A DNA stretch of 10,581 bases, from NCBI GenBank assembly GCA_000434935.1, contig FR882204.1:57834-68414 (forward strand), written 5' to 3'. This DNA is from Bacteroides sp. CAG:709. Lineage in GTDB: Bacteria; Bacteroidota; Bacteroidia; Bacteroidales; UBA932. Below are positions 1 to 8,222 of this stretch, in pieces (within the stretch, counting starts at the first letter, position 1; the number at the start of each line of letters is the position of its first letter). Both the position numbers and the translations under genes were made by a program. Under the pieces are notes generated by a model. It was given only the letters and a program-made list of their open reading frames with translations, was not told where the DNA came from and did no database searches.

Positions 1-1875
1 CCTACAGGAGGTATCATCCAGGGAATCCAGGGCATCAGGGATGCATACGAGACCGGCCGCGGAAAGGTAGTGGTACGTGCGAAGACGGAAATCGAGGTGG
101 ACAACAACGGCCGCGAGACCATTGTCGTTACCGAGATTCCTTACATGGTGAACAAGAAGGAGATGCTCGAAAAGATCGGCCAGATGGTTGATGACAAGAA
201 GATTGAGGGCATCACCTACATGAACGACGAAACTTCCCGCGAGGGCGTGAGAGTCATCTTCAGGGTAAAGCAGGGCTCCAATTCAAATGTCGTGCTGAAC
301 ACCTTGTTCAAATACACCCCGCTCCAGTCAAGCTTCGCCATCAATAATGTCGCGCTTGTCAAGGGCCGTCCTAGGACATTGTCTCTCAAGGACATCCTGA
401 AAGTGTTCGTGGATTTCAGGCACGAAGTCATTATCCGCAGGACCAAGTTCGACCTGGACAAGGCGAAGAAGAGAGCACATATCCTCGAAGGCCTCATCAA
501 GGCGATCGACGTCATCGACGAAATCATCAGGATTATCCGTGCTTCCAAGACTGTGGACGAGGCCAGAAATACTCTCATGACCACATTCGGATTCTCTGAG
601 GCACAGGCTTCGGCCATCGTGGAAATGAGACTCCGTCAGCTCACCGGACTCGAAAGGGAGAAGCTCCAGGCAGAGTACGACGAGTTGGAGAAATTCATCG
701 CATGGTGTAACGATGTTCTTGCAAATCCTGCAATGCAGATGGAAATCATCAAGAACGAAACCATGGAGCTCAAGGCCAAATATGGTGACGAAAGAAGGTC
801 GAAAATCGTACCTAACGCAGAAGAGTTCAATCCTGAGGACTTCTATGCCGATGATGACGAGGTCATCACGATTTCTCATTTCGGATATATCAAGAGGACT
901 CCTCTTGCAGAATACAAGACCCAGAACAGAGGCGGTGTAGGCATGAAGGGAACCGCTACGAGGGATGAAGACTTCATCGAACATCTGTATGTGGCCAATA
1001 TGCACAGTACGATGCTGTTCTTCACGGAGCAGGGCAAGTGCTTCTGGCTGAAGGTCTACGAGGTGCCGGAGGGCTCACGTTCATCCAAGGGCCGTGCGAT
1101 CCAGAACGTCCTCAGCATTCCGGACGACAAGATCAAGGCCATCATCAACGTTCCGACATTGACTGATGAGGAATATATAAACAGTCACTTCATCATCCTT
1201 GCCACCAAGGAAGGTATCATCAAGAAGACTTCGCTCGAAGCATACTCAAGGCCTCGTGCCAAGGGTGTCAATGCTGTCAATGTACGTGAGGGCGATGAAC
1301 TTCTCGAAGCAATCCTTACCGACGGCAAGTCTGAGGTGCTCATCGCAAGCCGCAACGGACGTTGCGTAAGGTTCGACGAAACCGATGCGAGACCGCTCGG
1401 AAGAACAGCGACCGGCGTCCGTGGCATTAATCTTGATGAGGATGACTATGTTATCGGCATGGTATGCTATGAACCTGAGGCAGAGGATGCTGCAGCTCAT
1501 ACATTGCTTGTGATCGGAGAAAAGGGACTCGGAAAGAGGACTGATTTCGAGGAATACCGCAAGACCAGCCGTGGCAGCAAGGGTGTCCGCACCATGAACA
1601 TTACTGACAAGACCGGAAAACTTGTAGCACTGAAGAATGTTACAGAGGAGAATGACCTGCTTATCATTACCCAGAGCGGTCTTATCATCAGAATGGCTGT
1701 TGCAGATATCAAACAGGCTGGACGTAATACCCAGGGAGTCAAGCTTATAAACATCAGGGACAATGATTCCATCGCTTCAGTGTCAGTAGTGGCGAAGAGT
1801 GATGAAGAAGAATTGCCTGCTGAAGGCGAGACCGCTCCGGATGCTCCGGCTGAAACGGAAAAAACTGAGAATTAA
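1..1875 (+). CDS. gyrA: DNA gyrase subunit A, C-terminal part (5' end outside window)
   Basis: GyrA is the breakage-reunion subunit of DNA gyrase, which works with GyrB to introduce negative supercoils using ATP. The frame is open from base 1, where it reads PTGGIIQG and then TGRGKVVVRAK, typical of the GyrA/ParC core. Roughly the first 230 residues, with the winged helix and catalytic tyrosine, lie outside the window. A coiled-coil region follows, including the GLEREKL stretch. The C-terminal pinwheel domain starts near codon 290. The GyrA box reads QNRGGVGMKG (about codons 308-317), and six blade-like repeats are visible, each with a hydrophobic strand and a G-x-x-x-R/K turn. The box favours GyrA over ParC, which has a degenerate box and fewer blades. 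The last 25 or so residues form an acidic, Pro/Ala/Glu-rich tail. The TPR gene starts 21 bp downstream and is probably co-transcribed. Confidence 0.97.
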   Translation, partial: PTGGIIQGIQGIRDAYETGRGKVVVRAKTEIEVDNNGRETIVVTEIPYMVNKKEMLEKIGQMVDDKKIEGITYMNDETSREGVRVIFRVKQGSNSNVVLNTLFKYTPLQSSFAINNVALVKGRPRTLSLKDILKVFVDFRHEVIIRRTKFDLDKAKKRAHILEGLIKAIDVIDEIIRIIRASKTVDEARNTLMTTFGFSEAQASAIVEMRLRQLTGLEREKLQAEYDELEKFIAWCNDVLANPAMQMEIIKNETMELKAKYGDERRSKIVPNAEEFNPEDFYADDDEVITISHFGYIKRTPLAEYKTQNRGGVGMKGTATRDEDFIEHLYVANMHSTMLFFTEQGKCFWLKVYEVPEGSRSSKGRAIQNVLSIPDDKIKAIINVPTLTDEEYINSHFIILATKEGIIKKTSLEAYSRPRAKGVNAVNVREGDELLEAILTDGKSEVLIASRNGRCVRFDETDARPLGRTATGVRGINLDEDDYVIGMVCYEPEAEDAAAHTLLVIGEKGLGKRTDFEEYRKTSRGSKGVRTMNITDKTGKLVALKNVTEENDLLIITQSGLIIRMAVADIKQAGRNTQGVKLINIRDNDSIASVSVVAKSDEEELPAEGETAPDAPAETEKTEN

Positions 1876-1896
1876 AACATTGAAACTCTATAAGAT

Positions 1897-3204
1897 ATGA
1901 AAAAAATTCTTCTCGCATTGGCGATTTTTACCTCAATACAGGTAGCTGATGCACAGGTAAAGTCTGCTGCAGATGCCAAGAAGGCTGTGGAGGCTGCCGA
2001 GGCTGCTGCAAAAAATGAAAAGAAGGCCATCAAGGTCGCTACATGGATCAAGCTCGGTCAGGAGTATGTAAAAGCGTATGATGCTCCTACCGGAAGCATT
2101 ATTCCGGGAGCCAGCAAGACGGAACTTTCACTTATGATGGGTTCCGAAAAGGCTCAGTCTACAGAGGTCGTTACCATCAATGGTGAGCAGTACGAAAAGA
2201 ACGTATATGCTGACAAGAACCTCTACTTCAATGCTAAAGGCCAGCTTGCAATCATCGAGGTTACAAAGCCTGTATATGCTGATGCACTCGAAAAAGCTAC
2301 TGATGCATATCAGAAAGCTTATGAAATCGACACCAAGCAGACCAAGGCCAAGGATATCGCAGAGGCTTACAAGCAGATTGCAGACAAATACATGAACGAG
2401 GCTTTCAACAAGTACACATTCGGCGATTTGTCAGCTGCCAGCAAGCTCTTCGAGAAAGCTGCTGATGTCGAGGCACTTGCACCGCTTTCCAAGATTGATA
2501 CCAGCGCTATCTACAATGCAGGTTTCACAGCTTGGGCAAGCAAGGACAATGCAAGGGCAAAGGACTTCTTCGAGAAATGCTATAACCTCGGTTACTACTA
2601 CGAAGGTGGTGAGGTTTTCGCTAAACTCGCTGACGTAGATACACTTAACACCAAGAAGTATCTTGAGGAAGGTTTCGAGAAATTCCCGCAGAGCCAGAGC
2701 ATCCTCATCGGTCTCATCAACTACTATCTGAAGGCCAATGAGAGCACTGACAGACTTTTCGAACTGCTCGACAAGGCTAAGGTAAATGAGCCTAACAATG
2801 CTTCTCTCTACTATGTGGAAGGAAATATCCGCGCACAGCTCGGTGACCTCGACAAGGCTGTCGTAGCTTACGAGAAATGCGCAGAGATCAATCCTGAGTA
2901 TGAGTATGGTTATATCGGAGAAGGTACAATGTTCTATAACAAGGCTATCGAGGTGCAGACCAAGGCACAGGAAGAACTTGACGATGCCAAGTATATGGCT
3001 CTCGTGAAAGAGTTCGAGGCAGACCTCAAGTCTTGTATCGCTCCGTTCGAGAAAGCATTCGAAATCACCAAGGCGGAGAATGTGAAAGTCGGTGTAGCTG
3101 AGTACCTTAAGAATGCTTACTACCGTTTCCGTGAGGAATCACCTGAGTACATGGCAGGTTACGAGAAATATTCCAAGATCACAGTTGCCGGCAAGGTTGA
3201 ATAA
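1897..3204 (+). CDS. Exported tetratricopeptide repeat (TPR) protein
   Basis: This 435-residue protein has a signal peptide: MKK, a hydrophobic stretch, then V-A-D-A before Q20, so cleavage after residue 19 is likely and the protein should act in the periplasm or cell envelope. Residues 20-60 are Ala/Lys/Glu rich and helical. TPR-like helix pairs are visible at about 165-198, 203-236 and 302-336; the last is the best, with G-N-x-x-A-x-L-G-D-x-x-K-A-x-x-x-Y-E-K and N-P. Another lies around 375-410. TPR proteins bind partner proteins, and no catalytic motif is seen. The gene starts 21 bp after gyrA with no promoter or terminator between them and is followed by a strong terminator, so it probably shares the gyrA transcript. 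The specific role is unknown. I recall similar TPR genes beside gyrA in other Bacteroidales, but that needs checking. Confidence 0.9.
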   Translation: MKKILLALAIFTSIQVADAQVKSAADAKKAVEAAEAAAKNEKKAIKVATWIKLGQEYVKAYDAPTGSIIPGASKTELSLMMGSEKAQSTEVVTINGEQYEKNVYADKNLYFNAKGQLAIIEVTKPVYADALEKATDAYQKAYEIDTKQTKAKDIAEAYKQIADKYMNEAFNKYTFGDLSAASKLFEKAADVEALAPLSKIDTSAIYNAGFTAWASKDNARAKDFFEKCYNLGYYYEGGEVFAKLADVDTLNTKKYLEEGFEKFPQSQSILIGLINYYLKANESTDRLFELLDKAKVNEPNNASLYYVEGNIRAQLGDLDKAVVAYEKCAEINPEYEYGYIGEGTMFYNKAIEVQTKAQEELDDAKYMALVKEFEADLKSCIAPFEKAFEITKAENVKVGVAEYLKNAYYRFREESPEYMAGYEKYSKITVAGKVE

Positions 3205-3232
3205 AATCCGTAGCTGGAATTTGATTCTGACA

Positions 3233-3264
3233 GGGGCTGATCGGGTTACCGGCCGGCCCTTTTT
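3233..3264 (+). terminator. Intrinsic terminator after the gyrA-TPR unit
   Basis: An 11-position stem pairs 3234-3244 with 3249-3259 around the loop GTTA. It has one A-C mismatch and two G-U pairs and is GC rich. A run of five T (3260-3264) follows directly. It sits 29 bp after the TPR stop codon and before the B12-regulated promoter, so it insulates the two units. Confidence 0.85.
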
Positions 3265-3305
3265 CGCTGATGTTGCGCCTCTAAATTGATTTATCCGATT
3301 TCTTA

Positions 3306-3337
3306 TTTGTCAGATAATTATTGATGATGTATATTTG
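3306..3337 (+). promoter_or_regulatory. Bacteroidota-type promoter for the btuB-btuG unit
   Basis: The -33 element TTTG (3306-3309) and the -7 element TATATTTG (3330-3337) are separated by 20 bp. The second is an exact match to the known Bacteroides consensus TAnnTTTG. Transcription would start a few bases downstream, near 3341-3345, which is where the riboswitch fold begins. This promoter is inferred from sequence only. Confidence 0.8.
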
Positions 3338-3340
3338 ACG

Positions 3341-3515
3341 CCGGAAATGAATGTGGGGAAACCGGGTGAGATTCCCGGGCAGTTCCCGCTACTGTGAGAC
3401 CTCAATGAAGAGGTGAGTCAGAATGCCTGCATTCATCGGTACCATCGGTTCTTGCCTGCGGAGGACGGGCGGCGTTGGCTGGGTCTCTTGTGCATTAGTC
3501 CGGGAAACTGTGGCT
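3341..3515 (+). ncRNA. Cobalamin (vitamin B12) riboswitch
   Basis: This 5' untranslated RNA element binds cobalamin and reduces expression of the downstream uptake genes. The conserved core is clear: GGGAAACCGGGTGAGATTCCCG followed by CCCGCTACTGTGAG, split here as 3356-3377 and 3385-3398, then the B12 box AGTCAGAATGCCTGC (3416-3430). The closing helix is visible: ATGAATG (3347-3353) pairs perfectly with CATTCAT (3430-3436) and is extended by CCG (3341-3343) with CGG (3437-3439). A downstream hairpin (3454-3470) exposes GCGG (3458-3461), which could make the usual kissing contact with CCGC (3386-3389). The 3' boundary is approximate. I see no terminator with a U-run before the btuB start at 3557, so control is more likely at translation initiation; that is inference. 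Confidence 0.93.
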
Positions 3516-3556
3516 GAATCGGTGTGTATTACATTGATTGACAGTTAATTGGCCGG

Positions 3557-5593
3557 ATGAAAATCTTTAAGTATATCATTGTCGTGGCACTGGCGGTTTT
3601 TGCCGTCAGCGGAAATTCGTATGCTGAACCGGCCGATAGTCTGGCATTGAACCGCCAATTGGACAGTTCGATGGTATTGGGATATGCTTCCGGCTTCGGA
3701 TACCGGGAGACTATACCAGCGCAAACCCTTGGCGGAAAAGAACTTGAGAGGCTGAATACCCTTTCTGTCGCTGATGCAATGCGCTTTTTTTCCGGTGTCC
3801 AGATCAAGGATTACGGCGGAATCGGTGGATTGAAGACCGTGAATGTCAGATCCTTGGGGACCAACCATACGGCTGTGCTGATCGATGGTATACAACTCGG
3901 CAATGCGCAGAACGGGCAGGTGGACCTGGGACGTTTCTCGCTAGATGACGTGGCGGAAATATCGCTGTACAACGGGCAGAAAAGTGATATTTTCCAATCA
4001 GCCGGAGAGTTCGGAGCATCCGGCGTCGTGTATATCAACACTTCCAGGCCGAGATTTGATGACGGCAGAAAGTTCAAGCTCAAAGCATCGCTGAAAGGAG
4101 GCTCCTTTGACCTTGTAAATCCTTCTCTCAGAGCGGAATATAAAATATCAGACAATGTTTCGGGAAGCGTATCTGCGGGTTTTGTCAATGCTTCCGGCAA
4201 ATATAAATTCCGTTGCCGGGGCTATGATTCCCGAGGAAATCTTGCCTATGACACTACAGCATTCAGGCGCAATGGTGATGTATGCGCTTTGCGGACGGAG
4301 GCTGCGTTCTATGGGGCTTTGGGACATGGCAGCTGGACGCTAAAGGCCTATAACTATCATTCCGACAGGGGAATCCCCGGGGCGGTCGTGAGCAATGTCT
4401 TTACAAATGGCGAGCGCATGAGGGACAATAACTTGTTCGTTCAGGGCAGGGCAGTCAACGCTTGGACACCTTGGTGGCGCTCCATGTTCAATGCCAAGTT
4501 CGCCTATGACTATACCTTCTATGAGGACAAGGACATGCGCAGGCTTTATGTGAGCAATACATACAGACAGAAAGAGTTGTTTGCTTCATGCGCCAACTTG
4601 TTCAGCATCACTGATTTCTGGGATGTTTCCCTTTCTTGTGACTTCAAATGGAACTATCTCGACGCCGACAACTACATGTCGGGTGACCTGCCGTTCCCTC
4701 AGCCTGTGAGATTCACGGAGATGGTGTCTGCCGCCACTGCATTGGACCTTGGAAGGTTGAAGATGCAGGCAAGCCTGCTGGGCTATTTCATACATGACAA
4801 GGCGCGCAAAAATTCATCGGACTCCCGCCGGAGCAAGGCGGCCCCTGCGCTCTATGCCTCATACAAGGTGCTGAAGAACAATGATTTATTCGTGAGGGCT
4901 TTCGCCAAAAGCTCGTTCAGGATGCCGACGTTCAATGATTTGTATTATACGAACTCCGCCAGTGCCGCCCTTCGCCCCGAGACCGTTTGGCAGGCCAATG
5001 CCGGTTTCACGTATTCCGGAAATTATCTCCATGCCGGTCCCTTCAGGAAATTGAACCTGAGCGCGGACGGATATTGGAACAAGGTGAAGGATAAGATTAT
5101 AGCCTATCCGGGCGGACAGCAGTTCAGGTGGACGATGCTGAATCTCGGAACGGTGGATATCAAGGGCGTGGACGCTTCATGTGATGCGTTTTTCAGTTTC
5201 GGCCAGGTCGAAGCAGCTGTGAAACTCCAATATACATGGCAGAGAGCTATAGATATCACGAACAAATCAGACACCTTCTATAAGAATCAGATTCCGTATG
5301 TGCCGAAGCATAGCGGTTCAGCCGTCGCTTCCATATATTATAAGGGATGGGGGCTGAATTATTCCTTCATATATACTGGCGAGAGGTACAGTAGTAAGGA
5401 AAACACGTGGCGGAACTATGTCCAGCCTTGGTATACCAGCGATCTGTCATTGCAGAAAACATTGAATATCAATAAGAAGACATTGAAAGCGACAGCTGAA
5501 ATCAATAATCTTTTCGGTCAGGATTATGAGGTGGTCCTGAATTATCCTATGCCCAAGACGAATTTCAGACTGTCGGTCAGCATTGAACTTTAA
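3557..5593 (+). CDS. btuB: TonB-dependent outer membrane cobalamin receptor, BtuB-like
   Basis: This is a 678-residue outer membrane transporter. The signal peptide runs to about A23 (N-S-Y-A before E24). A plug domain spans about 50-165 with the family signatures A-D-A-M-R-F-F-S-G-V, V-R-S-L-G, VLIDGIQLGNAQNGQVDL and G-A-S-G-V-V-Y-I. The rest is a beta barrel rich in alternating aromatic strands, ending with the NLFGQDYEVVLNYPMP motif and a last strand FRLSVSIEL. The final residue is Leu rather than the more usual aromatic. There is no N-terminal carboxypeptidase-like extension as in SusC proteins, and no SusD partner. The TonB box is not obvious. The substrate assignment rests on the cobalamin riboswitch directly upstream and the BtuG-like lipoprotein directly downstream; transport of corrinoids other than B12 cannot be excluded. 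The start at 3557 gives a clean signal peptide. Confidence 0.93.
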   Translation: MKIFKYIIVVALAVFAVSGNSYAEPADSLALNRQLDSSMVLGYASGFGYRETIPAQTLGGKELERLNTLSVADAMRFFSGVQIKDYGGIGGLKTVNVRSLGTNHTAVLIDGIQLGNAQNGQVDLGRFSLDDVAEISLYNGQKSDIFQSAGEFGASGVVYINTSRPRFDDGRKFKLKASLKGGSFDLVNPSLRAEYKISDNVSGSVSAGFVNASGKYKFRCRGYDSRGNLAYDTTAFRRNGDVCALRTEAAFYGALGHGSWTLKAYNYHSDRGIPGAVVSNVFTNGERMRDNNLFVQGRAVNAWTPWWRSMFNAKFAYDYTFYEDKDMRRLYVSNTYRQKELFASCANLFSITDFWDVSLSCDFKWNYLDADNYMSGDLPFPQPVRFTEMVSAATALDLGRLKMQASLLGYFIHDKARKNSSDSRRSKAAPALYASYKVLKNNDLFVRAFAKSSFRMPTFNDLYYTNSASAALRPETVWQANAGFTYSGNYLHAGPFRKLNLSADGYWNKVKDKIIAYPGGQQFRWTMLNLGTVDIKGVDASCDAFFSFGQVEAAVKLQYTWQRAIDITNKSDTFYKNQIPYVPKHSGSAVASIYYKGWGLNYSFIYTGERYSSKENTWRNYVQPWYTSDLSLQKTLNINKKTLKATAEINNLFGQDYEVVLNYPMPKTNFRLSVSIEL

Positions 5594-5605
5594 ACAAATA
5601 TTTTT

Positions 5606-6778
5606 ATGAAAAGAATTTTTCAAAATTTCGGCAAGGTAGTGCTTGCCATCGCGTTGGTTGCGGCTGCAGGTTGCCGTAAGGAGGATACATTGAGATTCCT
5701 TCCAGGTGAGAATGGGGAACCGTCTGATTATGAGGTCGTTGACGCTGCTGTCGATGCAGCGGCCGAACCTTCCGGATTCTACATTGTCAATCAGGGTAAC
5801 CAGGGCAGCAACAAGGCTCGGCTGGATTTCCTGAATTTCCATAACGGTTTCTATATCAGGGATGTGTTCACGGAGTATAACCCGGAAGTCGTTAAAGGAC
5901 TGGGCGATACCGGCAATGATGTCCAAGTTTACAAGGGGAAGGTTTTTGTTGTCGTCAATGGCTCGCACAAAGTCGAAATCATGGACGCATATTCCATGAA
6001 GCGTCTGGCTCAGGTGGATGTTCCCAACTGCCGTTTCATCGCATTTGACGGAAACAGTGCTTATGTGACATCATACGTGGCGAAAGATAAGGAAGCCCTC
6101 AAAACTCAGAAAGGAGCGCTGTATCGCATTGACCTCGACACATATAAGGTTACCGGGCAGGTTACCGTGGGCTATCAGCCGGAGCAGCTCGTAATCATGG
6201 ACGGGAAGGCTTATATCGCCAATTCCGGAGGATATGTCGCAGGATATGACGATACAGTTTCTGTCGTGGATTTGAAGTCAATGAAAGTGGAATACGATGT
6301 TAAAGTCGCTATAAATCTGGGACTTATGCTTGTGGACGCCGAGGGGACAATCTGGGTTTCATCGCAAGGCAATTTCAGCGATGTCAGCAGTACTCTCAAC
6401 TATCTTGTCAAGAAAGGTGACAAGTATGAGCTTGGCGGCTCTGTGAATGTGCCGGTTTCAAGCATGGCATTGGCCGGAGACAAGATTTATGTAATTGGTA
6501 CGACTTATAATCCTACTACATGGAAGCCGACTACTACATATAATATTGTCAATGCCAAGACCCGCAAACTGGAATCCGGCAGTTTCATAACCGACGGTAC
6601 TGAAAGTGACATCACCACAGCTTATACGGTGACCGTGAATCCGGGAAACGGAGATATCTATGTGACAGATGCCAAAGATTATGTCTCCAGCGGAACCCTC
6701 CATTGCTATACCGGTTCCGGCAAGCATAAATGGAGTGTCCGCACTGGAGACATACCGGATCGCATCGCGTTCCTGTAG
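5606..6778 (+). CDS. btuG: BtuG-like surface lipoprotein, cobalamin-binding beta-propeller
   Basis: This is a 390-residue lipoprotein. Its signal peptide ends in a lipobox A-A-G-C with Cys23, followed by R-K-E-D, a charged stretch of the kind linked to surface export of lipoproteins in Bacteroidota. After an acidic linker (about 30-55), a YncE/DUF5074-like propeller begins with FYIVNQGNQGSNKARLDFL and continues with repeated strand motifs such as VQVYKGKVFVVVNGSHKVEIMD, IAFDGNSAYVTSY, MDGKAYIAN and LVDAEGTIWVSSQG; the end is G-D-I-P-D-R-I-A-F-L. In Bacteroides, BtuG is a surface propeller that binds B12 very tightly and hands it to BtuB. That role is inferred here from fold, lipidation and position: the gene begins 12 bp after btuB behind the same riboswitch. 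A Thr-rich loop with a small repeat (YNPTTWKPTTTYN) lies near residue 300. Confidence 0.88.
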   Translation: MKRIFQNFGKVVLAIALVAAAGCRKEDTLRFLPGENGEPSDYEVVDAAVDAAAEPSGFYIVNQGNQGSNKARLDFLNFHNGFYIRDVFTEYNPEVVKGLGDTGNDVQVYKGKVFVVVNGSHKVEIMDAYSMKRLAQVDVPNCRFIAFDGNSAYVTSYVAKDKEALKTQKGALYRIDLDTYKVTGQVTVGYQPEQLVIMDGKAYIANSGGYVAGYDDTVSVVDLKSMKVEYDVKVAINLGLMLVDAEGTIWVSSQGNFSDVSSTLNYLVKKGDKYELGGSVNVPVSSMALAGDKIYVIGTTYNPTTWKPTTTYNIVNAKTRKLESGSFITDGTESDITTAYTVTVNPGNGDIYVTDAKDYVSSGTLHCYTGSGKHKWSVRTGDIPDRIAFL

Positions 6779-6781
6779 GCC

Positions 6782-8152
6782 CTAGTCGACTTTAGGAAGA
6801 TGACTGAGACTTTCCCTGATCTGCTCGTCAGTCGGGATGGTGTCAGTCATTTTTCCGTCATTGAACTGCGCATATGCCATCAGGTCGAAATAACCTGTTC
6901 CCGTGAGACCGAAAAGAATGGTCTTTTCCTCTCCCGTTTCCTTGCATTTCAGGGCCTCGTCAATGGCTGCACGTATCGCGTGGCTGCTTTCAGGTGCAGG
7001 GAGCGTGCCTTCCGTGCGGGCAAACAATTCCGCCGCCTCGAATACGGAAGTCTGCTCGACGGAACGGGCCTCCATGTAGCCGTCGGCATAGAGCTGTGAC
7101 AGGATGCTGCTCATTCCGTGGTAGCGGAGACCGCCTGCGTGGTTCGCTGACGGAATGAACTGACTGCCAAGAGTATACATTTTAGAGAGCGGGCAAATCT
7201 CACCGGTGTCGCAGAAATCGTAGGCATATTTTCCACGCGTGAAGCTAGGGCAGGATTTAGGCTCTACTGCGATTATGCGGTATTGTTTCTCGCCGCGCAG
7301 CATTTCTCCGACAAACGGACTTATCAGACCGCCGAGATTCGAACCGCCTCCGGCACAGCCTATGACAATGTCCGGTGTGATGCCGTATTTGTCGAGCGCC
7401 GCTTTTGCTTCAAGACCGATAATTGATTGGTGCAGAAGTACTTGGTTTAGGACGGAGCCGAGAACATATCTGTACCCGTCATGAGTGACAGCAGATTCCA
7501 CCGCTTCGGAAATGGCACATCCCAGACTGCCGGTCGTTCCCGGGTGCTCCGCCAGAATCTTGCGGCCGACCTCTGTCTGCATGCTTGGAGACGGCGTGAC
7601 ATGTGCCCCGTAGGTACGCATGACTTCGCGTCTGAACGGCTTCTGCTCGTACGAACATTTTACCATGAATACATGACAATCAAGGCCGAAGTATGCACAT
7701 GCCATGCTCAATGCCGTGCCCCATTGTCCTGCTCCTGTTTCGGTAGTCACGCCTTTGAGCCCCTGTTTCTTGGCATAATAAGCCTGCGCAATGGCAGAAT
7801 TGAGCTTGTGGCTTCCGGAAGTGTTGTTGCCTTCGAACTTATAGTAGATTTTAGCCGGTGTTCCCAATGCCTTTTCGAGGAAATATGCCCGGATGAGCGG
7901 TGACGGACGGTACATTTTATAGAAGTCCCTGATTTCCTCCGGAATCGGGAAGTATGCAGTGTCATTGTCAAGTTCCTGCTTGCAAAGCTCCTCGCAGAAT
8001 ACGCCCTTCAGGTCGTCGATGCCCATCGGCTGCAATGTCGCAGGGTTGAGCAGCGGAGCCGGCTTGTTCTTCATGTCGGCACGCACGTTATACCATGCTT
8101 TAGGGATTTCGTTTTCTTCGAGGTAGATTTTGTAAGGTACTTTCTGTTCCAT
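6782..8152 (-). CDS. trpB2: Tryptophan synthase beta chain, TrpB2 (long) type
   Basis: This 456-residue PLP enzyme would join indole and L-serine to give L-tryptophan. The PLP lysine is K116 in GNNTSGSHKLN, the catalytic glutamate is E138 in TETGAGQWG, and the phosphate loop is CAGGGSN at about 266-272. The roughly 60-residue longer length, the N-terminal motif YKIYLEENEIPKAWYNVRAD and S-H-K-L-N in place of the A-H-K-I-N of TrpB1 place it in the TrpB2 group. No trpA or other trp gene is adjacent, so it is a stand-alone copy; TrpB2 proteins interact weakly or differently with TrpA and have been proposed to salvage free indole. Upstream is a leader peptide with three Trp codons and a terminator, strong evidence that tryptophan supply controls this gene. 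The stop codon is 3 bp from the btuG stop on the other strand. A serine deaminase side role cannot be excluded. Confidence 0.95.
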   Translation of the reverse strand: MEQKVPYKIYLEENEIPKAWYNVRADMKNKPAPLLNPATLQPMGIDDLKGVFCEELCKQELDNDTAYFPIPEEIRDFYKMYRPSPLIRAYFLEKALGTPAKIYYKFEGNNTSGSHKLNSAIAQAYYAKKQGLKGVTTETGAGQWGTALSMACAYFGLDCHVFMVKCSYEQKPFRREVMRTYGAHVTPSPSMQTEVGRKILAEHPGTTGSLGCAISEAVESAVTHDGYRYVLGSVLNQVLLHQSIIGLEAKAALDKYGITPDIVIGCAGGGSNLGGLISPFVGEMLRGEKQYRIIAVEPKSCPSFTRGKYAYDFCDTGEICPLSKMYTLGSQFIPSANHAGGLRYHGMSSILSQLYADGYMEARSVEQTSVFEAAELFARTEGTLPAPESSHAIRAAIDEALKCKETGEEKTILFGLTGTGYFDLMAYAQFNDGKMTDTIPTDEQIRESLSHLPKVD

Positions 8153-8189
8153 AATGTTTATAATTTAAGTTGTTTTACGATTCTGTACG

Positions 8190-8222
8190 AAAAAAAGCCC
8201 CGTCGCAGTCGCGGCGGGGCTT
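8190..8222 (-). terminator. Attenuator terminator upstream of trpB2
   Basis: In the RNA, AAGCCCCGCCGC (8222-8211) pairs with GCGACGGGGCUU (8206-8195) around a GACU loop, with a single C-A mismatch, and a run of seven U covers 8196-8190. It lies 32 bp after the leader stop codon and 37 bp before the trpB2 start, with no other gene to terminate. Its position between leader peptide and enzyme is the expected place for a transcription attenuator. Confidence 0.93.

Noticed and set aside
328..1005. Minus-strand open frame of about 225 codons opposite gyrA
   Set aside because: Shadow of the conserved gyrA frame; its composition is rich in Cys, His and Leu with no domain pattern.
1..1875. Assignment as ParC (topoisomerase IV subunit A)
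   Set aside because: A clear GyrA box QNRGGVGMKG and six blade repeats are present; ParC has a degenerate box and fewer blades.
3557..5593. SusC-type polysaccharide receptor
   Set aside because: No N-terminal carboxypeptidase-like domain, shorter than SusC proteins (usually about 1000 residues), no SusD partner, and a cobalamin riboswitch lies upstream.
6505..6545. Microsatellite-like repeat (two copies of CTACTACAT) in btuG
   Set aside because: Only two short imperfect copies within a Thr-rich loop; too little to call a repeat feature.
7481..7903. Plus-strand open frame of about 140 codons opposite trpB2
   Set aside because: Antisense to the PLP core of trpB2, with no domain, and composition typical of a shadow frame.
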